Shown here piece by piece: positions 16,061-23,537 of a stretch of 34,825 bases of DNA (the first letter of the stretch is position 1; each line of letters begins with the position of its first letter). The stretch comes from a virus, in the IMG/VR virus record IMGVR_UViG_3300004463_000728, positions 1-34,825 of that record; one strand, given 5' to 3'. The position numbers were made by a program, and so were the translations under genes. The notes beneath the pieces are model-generated. The model was not told the DNA's origin and did no database searches. It saw only the letters and a list, made by a program, of their open reading frames with translations.

Positions 16061-16495
16061 ATGAACAATGCAGAAAAGAAGGATTTAGCGCGTAATCTCT
16101 ATGTCAAGACAGACATGAAGCGTAAAGAGATTGCTTCTCAGATTGGTACTACAGAGAAAACTTTACGGGGTTGGATTGATGCTGGCCAATGGGATAAAAT
16201 GAAGGATTCGATTCAAATCACGCGACCGAAACTCCTTCAGGATGCATATAACCAACTCAATGCAATTAACCGGTTTGTTGAAGAAAACTTGAATGGGATC
16301 CCAACGAAAGATCTTTCAGATGCCAAAGCAGTAATCCGTAAAGAAATCGAATCATTTTCGACACAACCAATTCATAAATACATTGAAGTATTTGAGGAAT
16401 TCATTCAGTTCCTGGCAAAAAATGAGCCTGGCAAACTGAATGATTTTGCATCACTTTCTCAAACTTTCATTAACCAGGTTAGCAGATCCAAGTAA
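16061..16495 (+). CDS. Terminase small subunit / helix-turn-helix protein (Mu gp27-like position)
   Basis: I choose ATG 16061 (144 residues) over TTG 16034. A helix-turn-helix is visible near residues 20-45 (MKRKEIASQIGTTEKTLRGWIDAGQW), as in small terminases that recognise phage DNA. The remainder is helical, consistent with oligomerisation. It is the first gene of the rightward operon and its stop is 1 nt from the large terminase start, indicating coupled synthesis. Confidence 0.7.
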   Translation: MNNAEKKDLARNLYVKTDMKRKEIASQIGTTEKTLRGWIDAGQWDKMKDSIQITRPKLLQDAYNQLNAINRFVEENLNGIPTKDLSDAKAVIRKEIESFSTQPIHKYIEVFEEFIQFLAKNEPGKLNDFASLSQTFINQVSRSK

Positions 16496-16496
16496 T

Positions 16497-18014
16497 ATGG
16501 CCGAAGCGTATAAATTAAAAGATAAGGAAGCCCAAAAGCGGTACGATGCCCTCATTAAACGCATCACCGAAAGCACATCTATAAATGCGTTTGAAACAAA
16601 GAAGGATCAGGAATTAAGAATAAACACCTCAAAAGGTAACTTCAAACTTTTCGTTGAGAATTATTTTAAACATTACGCTGATTCGGAAACTCCGGAGTTT
16701 CATGTTCGTATTGCAAGAAAAGTCCGCCGGAACTCAAAATACAAGGGTTGGTTGAAATGGGCGCGAGGACATGCAAAATCGGTCGTTGCAATCGTGTTGC
16801 TTCCATTATGGTTGTATATCAATGGGGACATCAAATTTATGTTGGTTGTTGGTCAAAATGAAGACAAGGCTAAAATACTACTTGGTGACCTTCAGGCAGA
16901 GTTGGAGCATAATCAATTGTTCATTCACGATTTTGGTGCGCAAAAAACTCAAGGTCATTGGGAGGGGGGATTCTTTGTTACAAAATCAGGCTTCAAGGCA
17001 AAGGCCATTGGAATGGGACAAGATCCGCGTGGGATTCGTGTTGGTGCCGATCGTCCGGATTACGTTGTTGCAGATGATTGGGAAACCAAAGAAACCGCGA
17101 AAAACCCAATGCGTCAGGATGAATATGCAGAATGGTTTCTCCGTGGGGTTATCCCAGCAATGGATAATAAAAACCGACGTGTTTTGATTGCTCAAAATCA
17201 CTGGACTCCACGCATGATCTTTTCAAAGATTGTAGAAGAGAATAAATCATGGGATATTGACCGCTTGGATGGGTACAATCCTGTGACGCATGAACCCACT
17301 TGGAAGGAAAAATACGACCGTTGGTTTTTCAAAGAAGTTGAAGAGGAGATCGGCACTGTTCGCGCGCTAGCAGAGTATAACAATACGCCTCATGTTGAAG
17401 GTAAATTATTCTTGGACGAATATATTCAATGGTCAAGAATTCCAAGATTAACATCCTTTGATGCATTAATAGGGCGTTGGGATGTTGCCTACGGAGGAAC
17501 TAAAACAAGCGATACAAGTGCAGTACGTATTTGGGGGTTAAAGGATGGTAAGAAATATCTGATTGATTGTTTCGTGAAACCTGCTAAACTGAAAACTGCA
17601 TTGAATTGGATTGCAATGTTTCAAAAGAATCTTCCAGATGGGGTTGCAATTCAAATCGGTTTTGAATCACAATTTTGGAATGAAGAGGTATATCGAAACA
17701 TTTCCGAAGTTGAAGCGGAACATAAAATGCTTCTAAATCTTACAAAAATAGATCGGCGTACAGGAAACAAATATGAAGATTTACTTACCATGCTACCTCA
17801 ATACCAAAATGGACGTGTGTATTATAATGAAAGGTTGAAGTCTCACAATGATACTCAATTAGGACTTGCACAACTGAAAGGTTTAGAACCAGGATACAAA
17901 ACTAAGGACGATGCACCTGATGCTGATAAATATGCTTTTGATTACTTGGATCAGTTCAGCAGCTCCAAACAATCAACCTACAAAATCCAAAAGAAAGAAT
18001 CTCGTAATTATTAA
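16497..18014 (+). CDS. Terminase large subunit
   Basis: The 505-residue protein powers DNA packaging and cuts the concatemer or host-joined DNA. The ATPase part has a Walker A variant ARGHAKS (89-95) and Walker B DYVVADDWE (188-195). The C-terminal RNase H-like nuclease shows its first acidic residue in GRWDVAYGG (D328) and a late acidic cluster DAPDADKYAFDYLD. ATG 16497 is chosen; an upstream in-frame start at 16440 would overlap the small terminase deeply. It matches the Mu gp28 family in role. Confidence 0.9.
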   Translation: MAEAYKLKDKEAQKRYDALIKRITESTSINAFETKKDQELRINTSKGNFKLFVENYFKHYADSETPEFHVRIARKVRRNSKYKGWLKWARGHAKSVVAIVLLPLWLYINGDIKFMLVVGQNEDKAKILLGDLQAELEHNQLFIHDFGAQKTQGHWEGGFFVTKSGFKAKAIGMGQDPRGIRVGADRPDYVVADDWETKETAKNPMRQDEYAEWFLRGVIPAMDNKNRRVLIAQNHWTPRMIFSKIVEENKSWDIDRLDGYNPVTHEPTWKEKYDRWFFKEVEEEIGTVRALAEYNNTPHVEGKLFLDEYIQWSRIPRLTSFDALIGRWDVAYGGTKTSDTSAVRIWGLKDGKKYLIDCFVKPAKLKTALNWIAMFQKNLPDGVAIQIGFESQFWNEEVYRNISEVEAEHKMLLNLTKIDRRTGNKYEDLLTMLPQYQNGRVYYNERLKSHNDTQLGLAQLKGLEPGYKTKDDAPDADKYAFDYLDQFSSSKQSTYKIQKKESRNY

Positions 18015-18017
18015 ACT

Positions 18018-18470
18018 ATGACAACATTAATCATTGAAGACTTACTCGCGCTGATTGAACAGGATGTTCTTGACGATATCACCGGTGATGACGATACAAA
18101 AATAGATACTGCAGAACTTGCAGCACTTGGTGAAGTAACCGGTTATTTGAACATTCGGTACGATGCCGGTAAATGCTTGGATAGAACATATTTAGTTGCA
18201 GATCCCACTCCTGAAACTGGACATGCCGCATACAATGGAATTTCAACTGTACTCGAAAAGCTTGCGGATATCACGCTTTATAATTTACATACCAGGTGTA
18301 TGCCTGACAATATCCCGAAACTTCGCCAAACGCGTTATGAAAATGCGATCGCATGGTTGGAGAAAGTTGCGGACGGTTTTATTGCGCCGGTTCTCCCGGT
18401 TAAAACAGACGAGCCTTCAACACCGCTTCGTTATGGAAATAGTCAAACACCTCAAAACCCATATTATTAA
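18018..18470 (+). CDS. Mu gp36-like head protein (DUF1320)
   Basis: The 150-residue protein fits the gp36/DUF1320 family of Mu-like phages: an acidic N terminus (IEQDVLDDITGDDDTKI), a helical bundle with EVTGYLNIRYDAGKC and ITLYNLHTRC, and a C-terminal RYGNSQTPQNPYY tail. In Mu this gene lies after the capsid gene; here it lies between terminase and portal. It probably works at the head-tail connector. Its stop overlaps the portal ATG. Confidence 0.7.
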   Translation: MTTLIIEDLLALIEQDVLDDITGDDDTKIDTAELAALGEVTGYLNIRYDAGKCLDRTYLVADPTPETGHAAYNGISTVLEKLADITLYNLHTRCMPDNIPKLRQTRYENAIAWLEKVADGFIAPVLPVKTDEPSTPLRYGNSQTPQNPYY

Positions 18471-19714
18471 TGGCAACCTCAAAAAATCCAATTGGGTACA
18501 AGTCAACAGCTACGGTTGTAGCAACATCGACTGAAAGACCAAATCAGCTTACATCACGTCAATTTGTTGCTGCTCAGCAACAACGTGGCCGTCAATTAAT
18601 CCTTGATTGGTTGAAAGCACTGCAGGCTGCAGAACATCCTGAAAAACCGAACAGGGAGTTATTATATAAGCTCTATAAAAACCTGATGTCTGATGGTGAT
18701 TTAATTGCAGAATGGGAAACGCGAAGAAAGCTTAGAATCATTGGTGCCGGTTTTAGTTTTTTTGATGCTAACAATAAGCCGGTTGATGAAGCTACAAAGA
18801 TCATAGAAACGAAGTGGTTCAACGATTTAATGAGTCACGCGTTTGATTCAAAATTGTGGGGTCATTCTTTAGTAGAGATTAAAGCCATTACTCCGGAAGG
18901 ATTGATTTCAAAAATCAACCTAGTGAATCGTCGGTATGTGATTCCTGAAAAAGGATTGCATATTGATAAGATTGGTGACGAAAAAGGGGTTTTATACCGT
19001 GAGGATCCTGCCTACAGTCCATGGCTGTTTGAATTCGGTGAGGTAGATGATCTTGGTTTACTATCGAAAGCAGCTCCGTATATTCTATTCCTTCGATTTG
19101 CACTTTCTGCATGGTCTGAATATGCTGAAAAATTCGTTATGCCGGTACGAATTGGGAAAACCAATACCAAAGATAAACAGTCATTGGATCGTCTCAACAC
19201 GATGATGATCGACATGGCTACGGCATCGTATGCAATCCTGGACAAAGATGAAGAGTTTGATTTTGTTGAAACGGCAACTGCAGACGGATCAAATGTGTTT
19301 GATAAACTAATTGCAACTTGTACCGGGAAACTTTCGAAGTTGATCAATGGAGCTGTTATTGGTGAAGGAACGACAGGTGGATCCAATGCAAAGGAACAAG
19401 TTGGTCAGGACATTCAGGATCTTGTTACCAATGCCGATATGATGTGGTTCGAGGGGCTAATGAAAGAAATTACTCCGCGACTTGTTTTGATGGGATATCC
19501 TTTTCAGGATCTAACGTTCAAATTTAAAAGAACAAAGAACCTGGAACAGCTCCTGAAGGTTGTGGTTGGTTTACTGGATCATTATGATATTCCGGAGGAG
19601 GAAATTACGGACACGTTTGGTTTTACAGTCACAAGAAAAACACCTGAAGCTGCAGCAGCTGCAAAAATTGCAAAAAACGCAAAGGCGAAAGGATCCAACA
19701 GTTTTTTCGAATAA
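18470..19714 (+). CDS. Portal protein, DUF935 family (Mu gp29-like)
   Basis: The 414-residue protein matches DUF935 portals: LLYKLYKNLMSDGDLIAEWETRRKLRIIGAGF near the N terminus, WGHSLVEI in the core, then KFVMPVRIGKTN and the stem/clip region with LINGAVIGEGTTGGSNAKEQVGQDIQDL. It forms the 12-subunit DNA channel. The last codons contain TTTTTTC followed by a GC hairpin, so a part of ribosomes may enter the -1 frame and continue into the MuF gene. Confidence 0.9.
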   Translation: MATSKNPIGYKSTATVVATSTERPNQLTSRQFVAAQQQRGRQLILDWLKALQAAEHPEKPNRELLYKLYKNLMSDGDLIAEWETRRKLRIIGAGFSFFDANNKPVDEATKIIETKWFNDLMSHAFDSKLWGHSLVEIKAITPEGLISKINLVNRRYVIPEKGLHIDKIGDEKGVLYREDPAYSPWLFEFGEVDDLGLLSKAAPYILFLRFALSAWSEYAEKFVMPVRIGKTNTKDKQSLDRLNTMMIDMATASYAILDKDEEFDFVETATADGSNVFDKLIATCTGKLSKLINGAVIGEGTTGGSNAKEQVGQDIQDLVTNADMMWFEGLMKEITPRLVLMGYPFQDLTFKFKRTKNLEQLLKVVVGLLDHYDIPEEEITDTFGFTVTRKTPEAAAAAKIAKNAKAKGSNSFFE

Positions 19715-21012
19715 GCCCCGATACATTCGGGGCTAGGTTAACTGAACATTACTCCAATGTATTAGGTAAGAACATTGTTGAGTTCAAAGCTGAAGGAGTG
19801 TTTTCTGAAGCGGATATCGATAAGATCCTGAAGGACATTTTTAACGGATCAGAAGATATTCCGGAGGATCTGTTCAAAGCAACTTACAAACGACTTTCTG
19901 ATGGAGTCGAAACCGGTTACGGATCAATCAAAGATGTTCATGATGCTGTAATGGTTTATCAGCTGAAGAATAATGTTGCCGTATTCTCTGCATTCAAAGC
20001 AAATAACTACGGAGCAACAATGCGTTCGTTGCTTGTGGACCAGGACGGAAAGAAACGAACCTGGGGAGAATTCAAGAAGGAAGCAAATCAGATAGATCCT
20101 AAATACAATCAGTTGTGGTTGGCTGCAGAATATAACCTAGCAACACGTCAGGCTCGTACAGCGCAGCAGTGGCAAGATTTCAAACGAGATCAAGACGTAT
20201 ATCCAAATTTGGAATATATGCCTTCACGCAGCGCAAATCCACGAGACGCACATAAAAAGTTCTACGGAATCATTTTGCCGATCGATGATCCTTTTTGGGA
20301 TAGTGCAACGCCTCCAAATGGTTGGGGCTGTAAATGTTGGTTGAAGCAATCAAGATCCGAAATAACAACCGGTGAAATTGAAGCTCCATTAACCATCCCA
20401 GGCATCGAAGGAAATTCAGGAAAGGCCGGTCGAGTATTTTCACCATCACATCCATTCATTACTGCAGTAAAAAAACAGGACAAACCTGCAGTAAAAGAAG
20501 CATTTAATAAAATGAGATCAGAATTGAGCGATGTTATTGAAATGAAAGTGGGTAAGAATGCAGTTGTGATTCCTACAAATGCAGATTCACGAGACATTTT
20601 TGAAAATGTGAGTTTTGCCAAATTGGTGGTGAAGCAATTAAAAAAAGACATGTTGATCAATTCACATGCTGAAGGAAAAAAGAATCCGGAATTTACTTTC
20701 AATAAAACGATTGGAGATCTTACAACCATGGATGGAAAGAACCCGGTTAATTATATCCGGAATACATTCGATAAGTTAAAACCGAACGGTCAACTTGGAT
20801 CACAAAAGAAATGTTTCCTGGCAATGGACTTTGATGGTAAACTGAAAGAATCAAATTATTTCGAGGTCGCTCGGTTCCTGAATGGTAAAATGTTGAATAA
20901 TCCGAAATTGAAGTTCACCATTTTAAAGAATGGAGACAACGTGATTATGATTACGGATAAAATGGATTTTAATGAGAAACTATTATTAATCAAAAAGGAG
21001 CTACTAAAGTAA
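18470..21012 (+). CDS. Putative portal-MuF frameshift fusion, about 847 residues
   Basis: A -1 slip at TTTTTTC (19702-19708) would join portal residues 1-413 to 434 codons of the -1 frame (19708-21009), which contain all of the MuF protein. The -1 frame between 19708 and the first GTG (19798) has no ATG, GTG or TTG, yet it reads like protein (SPDTFGARLTEHYSNVLGKN). That suggests the MuF N terminus is normally made through the portal frame. A lost T in a once-fused gene is the alternative. Confidence 0.55.
19702..19733 (+). promoter_or_regulatory. Programmed -1 frameshift signal at the end of the portal gene
   Basis: TTTTTTC (19702-19708) is a classic X XXY YYZ heptamer, read as T TTT TTC in the portal frame. 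It is followed by a 6-nt spacer containing the portal stop TAA and by a perfect stem GCCCCG (19715-19720) / CGGGGC (19728-19733) with a 7-nt loop. There is no T-run after the stem, so it is not an intrinsic terminator. The downstream gene is in the -1 frame. Confidence 0.7.
19798..21012 (+). CDS. MuF head morphogenesis protein (Mu gp30/gpF-like) with long C-terminal extension
   Basis: The core of MuF/SPP1 gp7 proteins is clear: YNLATRQARTAQQWQ, then PSRSANPRDAHKKFYG and DDPFWDSATPPNGWGCKCWLKQ (residues about 112-183 from the GTG). This minor head protein binds the portal and may enter the cell with DNA. The only usual start in frame is GTG 19798, but the frame is open and protein-like upstream to the portal end, so the real N terminus probably lies earlier. 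Residues about 240-404 go beyond the core and resemble the toxin-like C-terminal domains often attached to MuF, although no catalytic motif is certain. Confidence 0.8.
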   Translation: MFSEADIDKILKDIFNGSEDIPEDLFKATYKRLSDGVETGYGSIKDVHDAVMVYQLKNNVAVFSAFKANNYGATMRSLLVDQDGKKRTWGEFKKEANQIDPKYNQLWLAAEYNLATRQARTAQQWQDFKRDQDVYPNLEYMPSRSANPRDAHKKFYGIILPIDDPFWDSATPPNGWGCKCWLKQSRSEITTGEIEAPLTIPGIEGNSGKAGRVFSPSHPFITAVKKQDKPAVKEAFNKMRSELSDVIEMKVGKNAVVIPTNADSRDIFENVSFAKLVVKQLKKDMLINSHAEGKKNPEFTFNKTIGDLTTMDGKNPVNYIRNTFDKLKPNGQLGSQKKCFLAMDFDGKLKESNYFEVARFLNGKMLNNPKLKFTILKNGDNVIMITDKMDFNEKLLLIKKELLK

Positions 21013-21028
21013 CTCCTTTTCTTGGTGC

Positions 21029-21050
21029 CGGGCTTGGCGAACCGCGCCCG
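21029..21050 (+). other. GC-rich hairpin between MuF and gpG-like genes
   Basis: CGGGC (21029-21033) pairs with GCCCG (21046-21050) around a 12-nt loop, in the 88-nt gap after the MuF stop. No T-run follows. It might protect or attenuate the transcript; no more can be said. Confidence 0.35.
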
Positions 21051-21100
21051 TCTCTTAAATGTCATTTAAACAATGTTTAATACATCAAAAATACAACATT

Positions 21101-21625
21101 ATGGCGAATTTCCAAAAATCAATTAAAGCAACTGAACAGGCCATCGCCTACATTACCCGATCGGTTCCGACCATCATGGGAGTTGAAGCCGTGAACCATT
21201 TCAAAGATTCCTTCCAGGATCAAGGATTTACAGACCGGTCTTTAGAAAAATGGCCGGAAGTGAAACGCCGTCAGGAAGGAAGGTGGAAAGGCTTTCAATA
21301 TGGAAGTACTGTGCGTCGTCCCGGAACGAAACAACGAAAGGCCGGTGCAATGACAAACTATTCACCTGCAGCGGAAAACCGTCCAATCCTTAGCGGCACC
21401 ACACAGGAATTAATGAACGGAATCAATTGGCAAAAAACCGCAACCGGGATACGAGTTACTGCAGCAGCAGCTTATGCGAAAATTCAGAACCAAGGAGGGC
21501 AAATGAGCGTCTTTGGTAAAGCATCAACGAGAATGCCAAAACGTCAATTCATGGGGAATTCAGAGGTGCTGCGCAATAGAATAAGAACCATTATTTATAA
21601 CGATCTTAATAGAATCTTCAAATGA
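21101..21625 (+). CDS. Phage virion morphogenesis protein (Mu gpG-like)
   Basis: The 174-residue protein belongs by appearance to the gpG/phage virion morphogenesis family: basic middle (KRRQEGRWKGFQYG), RPILSGTTQELMNGINWQ, AAAAYAKIQNQGG and the family-typical end MPKRQFMG. It is thought to act in head completion or tail joining. ATG 21101 starts MANFQKS; an in-frame ATG at 21059 would add 14 residues. It overlaps the gp37-like gene by 4 nt. Confidence 0.8.
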   Translation: MANFQKSIKATEQAIAYITRSVPTIMGVEAVNHFKDSFQDQGFTDRSLEKWPEVKRRQEGRWKGFQYGSTVRRPGTKQRKAGAMTNYSPAAENRPILSGTTQELMNGINWQKTATGIRVTAAAAYAKIQNQGGQMSVFGKASTRMPKRQFMGNSEVLRNRIRTIIYNDLNRIFK

Positions 21626-22104
21626 ATATTTACAATGAACTGGATACTGCTCTTGCTGCAGTACTTCAAACTACATCGGCAAAAACCGTACAGCCTTACA
21701 ATGAACAGTATAAAAGTACAGATACTGATCACGCAAGATCTTATCCGGCAACTTACTATGAATTATTGGATCCCATTAGTTTCTCACAGGCAGGAAATCA
21801 ATACCAACAGGCACGAGTGCGAATGCGAATGCATTGTGTTGTTTATGACATTACTGAAGGAAAAAGCAAGGTGACAACCTTTGCTCAGGAAGTGTTTTTG
21901 AAATTGCACCAAATTAAACTCTATGACGCTGATCAGCGCGAGTTGACTTCTGAATTAGTGAGAATTGGCAGTGATTTACCTAAACGATACAAGAACCTGA
22001 AAGTGATCATTATTGATTTCGAATGTGAAGCTTTTGATTATTCAACATTGCCGACGAATCTATCCGGACCGATAACGTTTAACGTACTGATTCCACAGAT
22101 ATAA
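21622..22104 (+). CDS. Mu gp37-like head-tail / tail terminator protein
   Basis: The 160-residue protein resembles DUF1834/gp37-type proteins of Mu-like phages in position (after gpG) and size. It has a helical N terminus and a beta-rich body (ARVRMRMHCVVYDI, FEQ-like AQEVFLKLHQIKLYD, KVIIIDFECEAFDY). It is the last gene of the rightward operon and runs straight into the terminator. A role at the head-tail joint is likely. Confidence 0.6.
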   Translation: MNIYNELDTALAAVLQTTSAKTVQPYNEQYKSTDTDHARSYPATYYELLDPISFSQAGNQYQQARVRMRMHCVVYDITEGKSKVTTFAQEVFLKLHQIKLYDADQRELTSELVRIGSDLPKRYKNLKVIIIDFECEAFDYSTLPTNLSGPITFNVLIPQI

Positions 22105-22135
22105 AAAAAGGCTAGCAGTTCTGCTAGCCTTTTTT
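22104..22135. terminator. Strong bidirectional terminator between convergent operons
   Basis: AAAAAAGGCTAGCAG (22104-22118) pairs perfectly with CTGCTAGCCTTTTTT (22121-22135). T-runs flank the stem on both strands. It separates the rightward late operon (gp37-like gene ends at 22104) from the leftward early operon (lipoprotein ends at 22152). Confidence 0.95.
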
Positions 22136-22151
22136 AATTAGTTTAATTTGT

Positions 22152-22730
22152 TCAATGTTTCCAATCAAATCCTTTAGTGTTGAATTGGTAAACATGCTTG
22201 CCATTCTCATAATATTGAACCTCTATTTTTACTTTCTTTGCCGTTTTCATTTTACTTATGAATTTGTCAGCTGAAGAAATAAAACGAATTGTAGGATCAT
22301 TGTCTGCAGATTCAAGGACACCAAAATTCATGGGCTGCTCCTGATCGAATCGAACATTTATCACTGGTTCATTTATATCATCGTAAAGTTGACCGTTGGA
22401 TGATGTGATATACGCTTCAGATTTATTTGCATTCTTCCGGATCCAAAGCGTTAAATAAGTTCCTCCCTCATAGGGGAATTCTAATTCTACTTCATCCTGT
22501 GAGGTGATATGGGCAATATAAATTGAATTATCAGTCATTTCATCCTTTTCAGTTTGGTATGACCATTTGAAATCATCTTTCATCAATTCCATTTCCTGCT
22601 GTTCAATCTGACGTTCTACTTCCGCATCTACTTTTGCGTCCAATTCTGCGTCTGACATTTCAGGCTCATCAGCACTGCCACATGATGATATCAATGTGAT
22701 TGCAGCTAAAATATAAATGTACTTTTTCAT
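22152..22730 (-). CDS. Secreted lipoprotein, candidate lysogenic-conversion (moron) gene
   Basis: A lipoprotein signal is visible: KKYIYILAAITLISSC with the lipidated Cys at residue 17, then acidic residues (GSADEPEMSDAELD), which recall Bacteroidetes surface-export signals. Residues about 50-190 form a beta domain (FKWSYQTEKDEMTDNSIYIA ... VELEFPYEGGTYLTLWIRK ... KVKIEVQYYENGKHVYQF) that I associate with small phage/plasmid-borne periplasmic proteins. It is the last gene of the early operon. Superinfection exclusion or host surface change is plausible but unproven. Confidence 0.6.
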   Translation of the reverse strand: MKKYIYILAAITLISSCGSADEPEMSDAELDAKVDAEVERQIEQQEMELMKDDFKWSYQTEKDEMTDNSIYIAHITSQDEVELEFPYEGGTYLTLWIRKNANKSEAYITSSNGQLYDDINEPVINVRFDQEQPMNFGVLESADNDPTIRFISSADKFISKMKTAKKVKIEVQYYENGKHVYQFNTKGFDWKH

Positions 22731-22760
22731 TTTGTTGGGTTTTAATTGTGTGCTAAATTA

Positions 22761-23066
22761 TTAAAATAGTTCGAGCTGAGTGTTCTTCTGAATTCCATCA
22801 ATATAAATTTCATCATCATACCACACTGACATTATCCTATCTCCTTGCTTGACATATCCTCCCAAATAATACTTATCGTTTTTATCCTCAAGAGCGCAAC
22901 AAACAAAGTGATAATGTTCCGGAGAACTTCTTGCCATTACTCTATTGTTTCCACCAAGGGTATCTAAATATCGAGGACAAGTGCAAGGACCAGTAATTTC
23001 CATTATCACATATGGACCGCAATTGTACATTTTTGTTCTTACAATCGAACCTTTTGGAATACACAT
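22761..23066 (-). CDS. Hypothetical small Cys-rich protein
   Basis: The 101-residue protein starts with a KOW/SH3-like strand pattern (MCIPKGSIVRTKMYNCGPYVIMEI) and has a CTC pair (28-30) and a CC pair (56-57), with HYH between them. These six Cys and two His could bind a metal. It is part of the early operon. I do not recognise the family. Confidence 0.55.
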   Translation of the reverse strand: MCIPKGSIVRTKMYNCGPYVIMEITGPCTCPRYLDTLGGNNRVMARSSPEHYHFVCCALEDKNDKYYLGGYVKQGDRIMSVWYDDEIYIDGIQKNTQLELF

Positions 23067-23075
23067 AATTGATTT

Positions 23076-23537
23076 TTAAAATTCTTCGTCCAGTTCCAAT
23101 TTATCTTTATAATTCGGATCAGCTCTTTCAATTTGGCGGTCAATCGGGTTGGATTTTTTAATATAAAAATTCAGTGTTGTGATATCATATCCTGAATCCC
23201 TTAAGTGTGTAAGGATATTTTTATCTTCAGGCATAGAAATTAAATTTAGCATCGCATAGGCAATCAATTTTCCTTCTGATTCTGGCCAATCAATCCTTAA
23301 ATCATTATCAAAGGGTGACCAAAAAATTTTTAGCTCATCTTGAAGTGGATAATGTATATTTTTAACTAACTCAGCCCTTTCATCAAATCTAGGTTGCATG
23401 CCGAATTTATCTCTATGTTTACGCATAATGACGGCGTTCAATAAAATTTCGATTTCGCACAATTCATCATATGAACAAGATTCCAAAAATTGATCAGGCG
23501 TAATTTCTAAGGTTAGTATTTTGTCAATTTTTGGCAT
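23076..23537 (-). CDS. Hypothetical early protein
   Basis: The 153-residue acidic protein begins with a helical segment (EITPDQFLESCSYDELCEIEILLNAVI) seen in many small phage early proteins. No catalytic motif, signal peptide or membrane segment is visible. It overlaps the MazG-like gene by 14 nt, so it is in the same operon. No function is assigned. Confidence 0.55.
   Translation of the reverse strand: MPKIDKILTLEITPDQFLESCSYDELCEIEILLNAVIMRKHRDKFGMQPRFDERAELVKNIHYPLQDELKIFWSPFDNDLRIDWPESEGKLIAYAMLNLISMPEDKNILTHLRDSGYDITTLNFYIKKSNPIDRQIERADPNYKDKLELDEEF

Noticed and set aside
19715-19733. GC hairpin after the portal gene as a terminator
   Set aside because: No T-run follows the stem, and the operon continues; its spacing to TTTTTTC fits frameshifting better.
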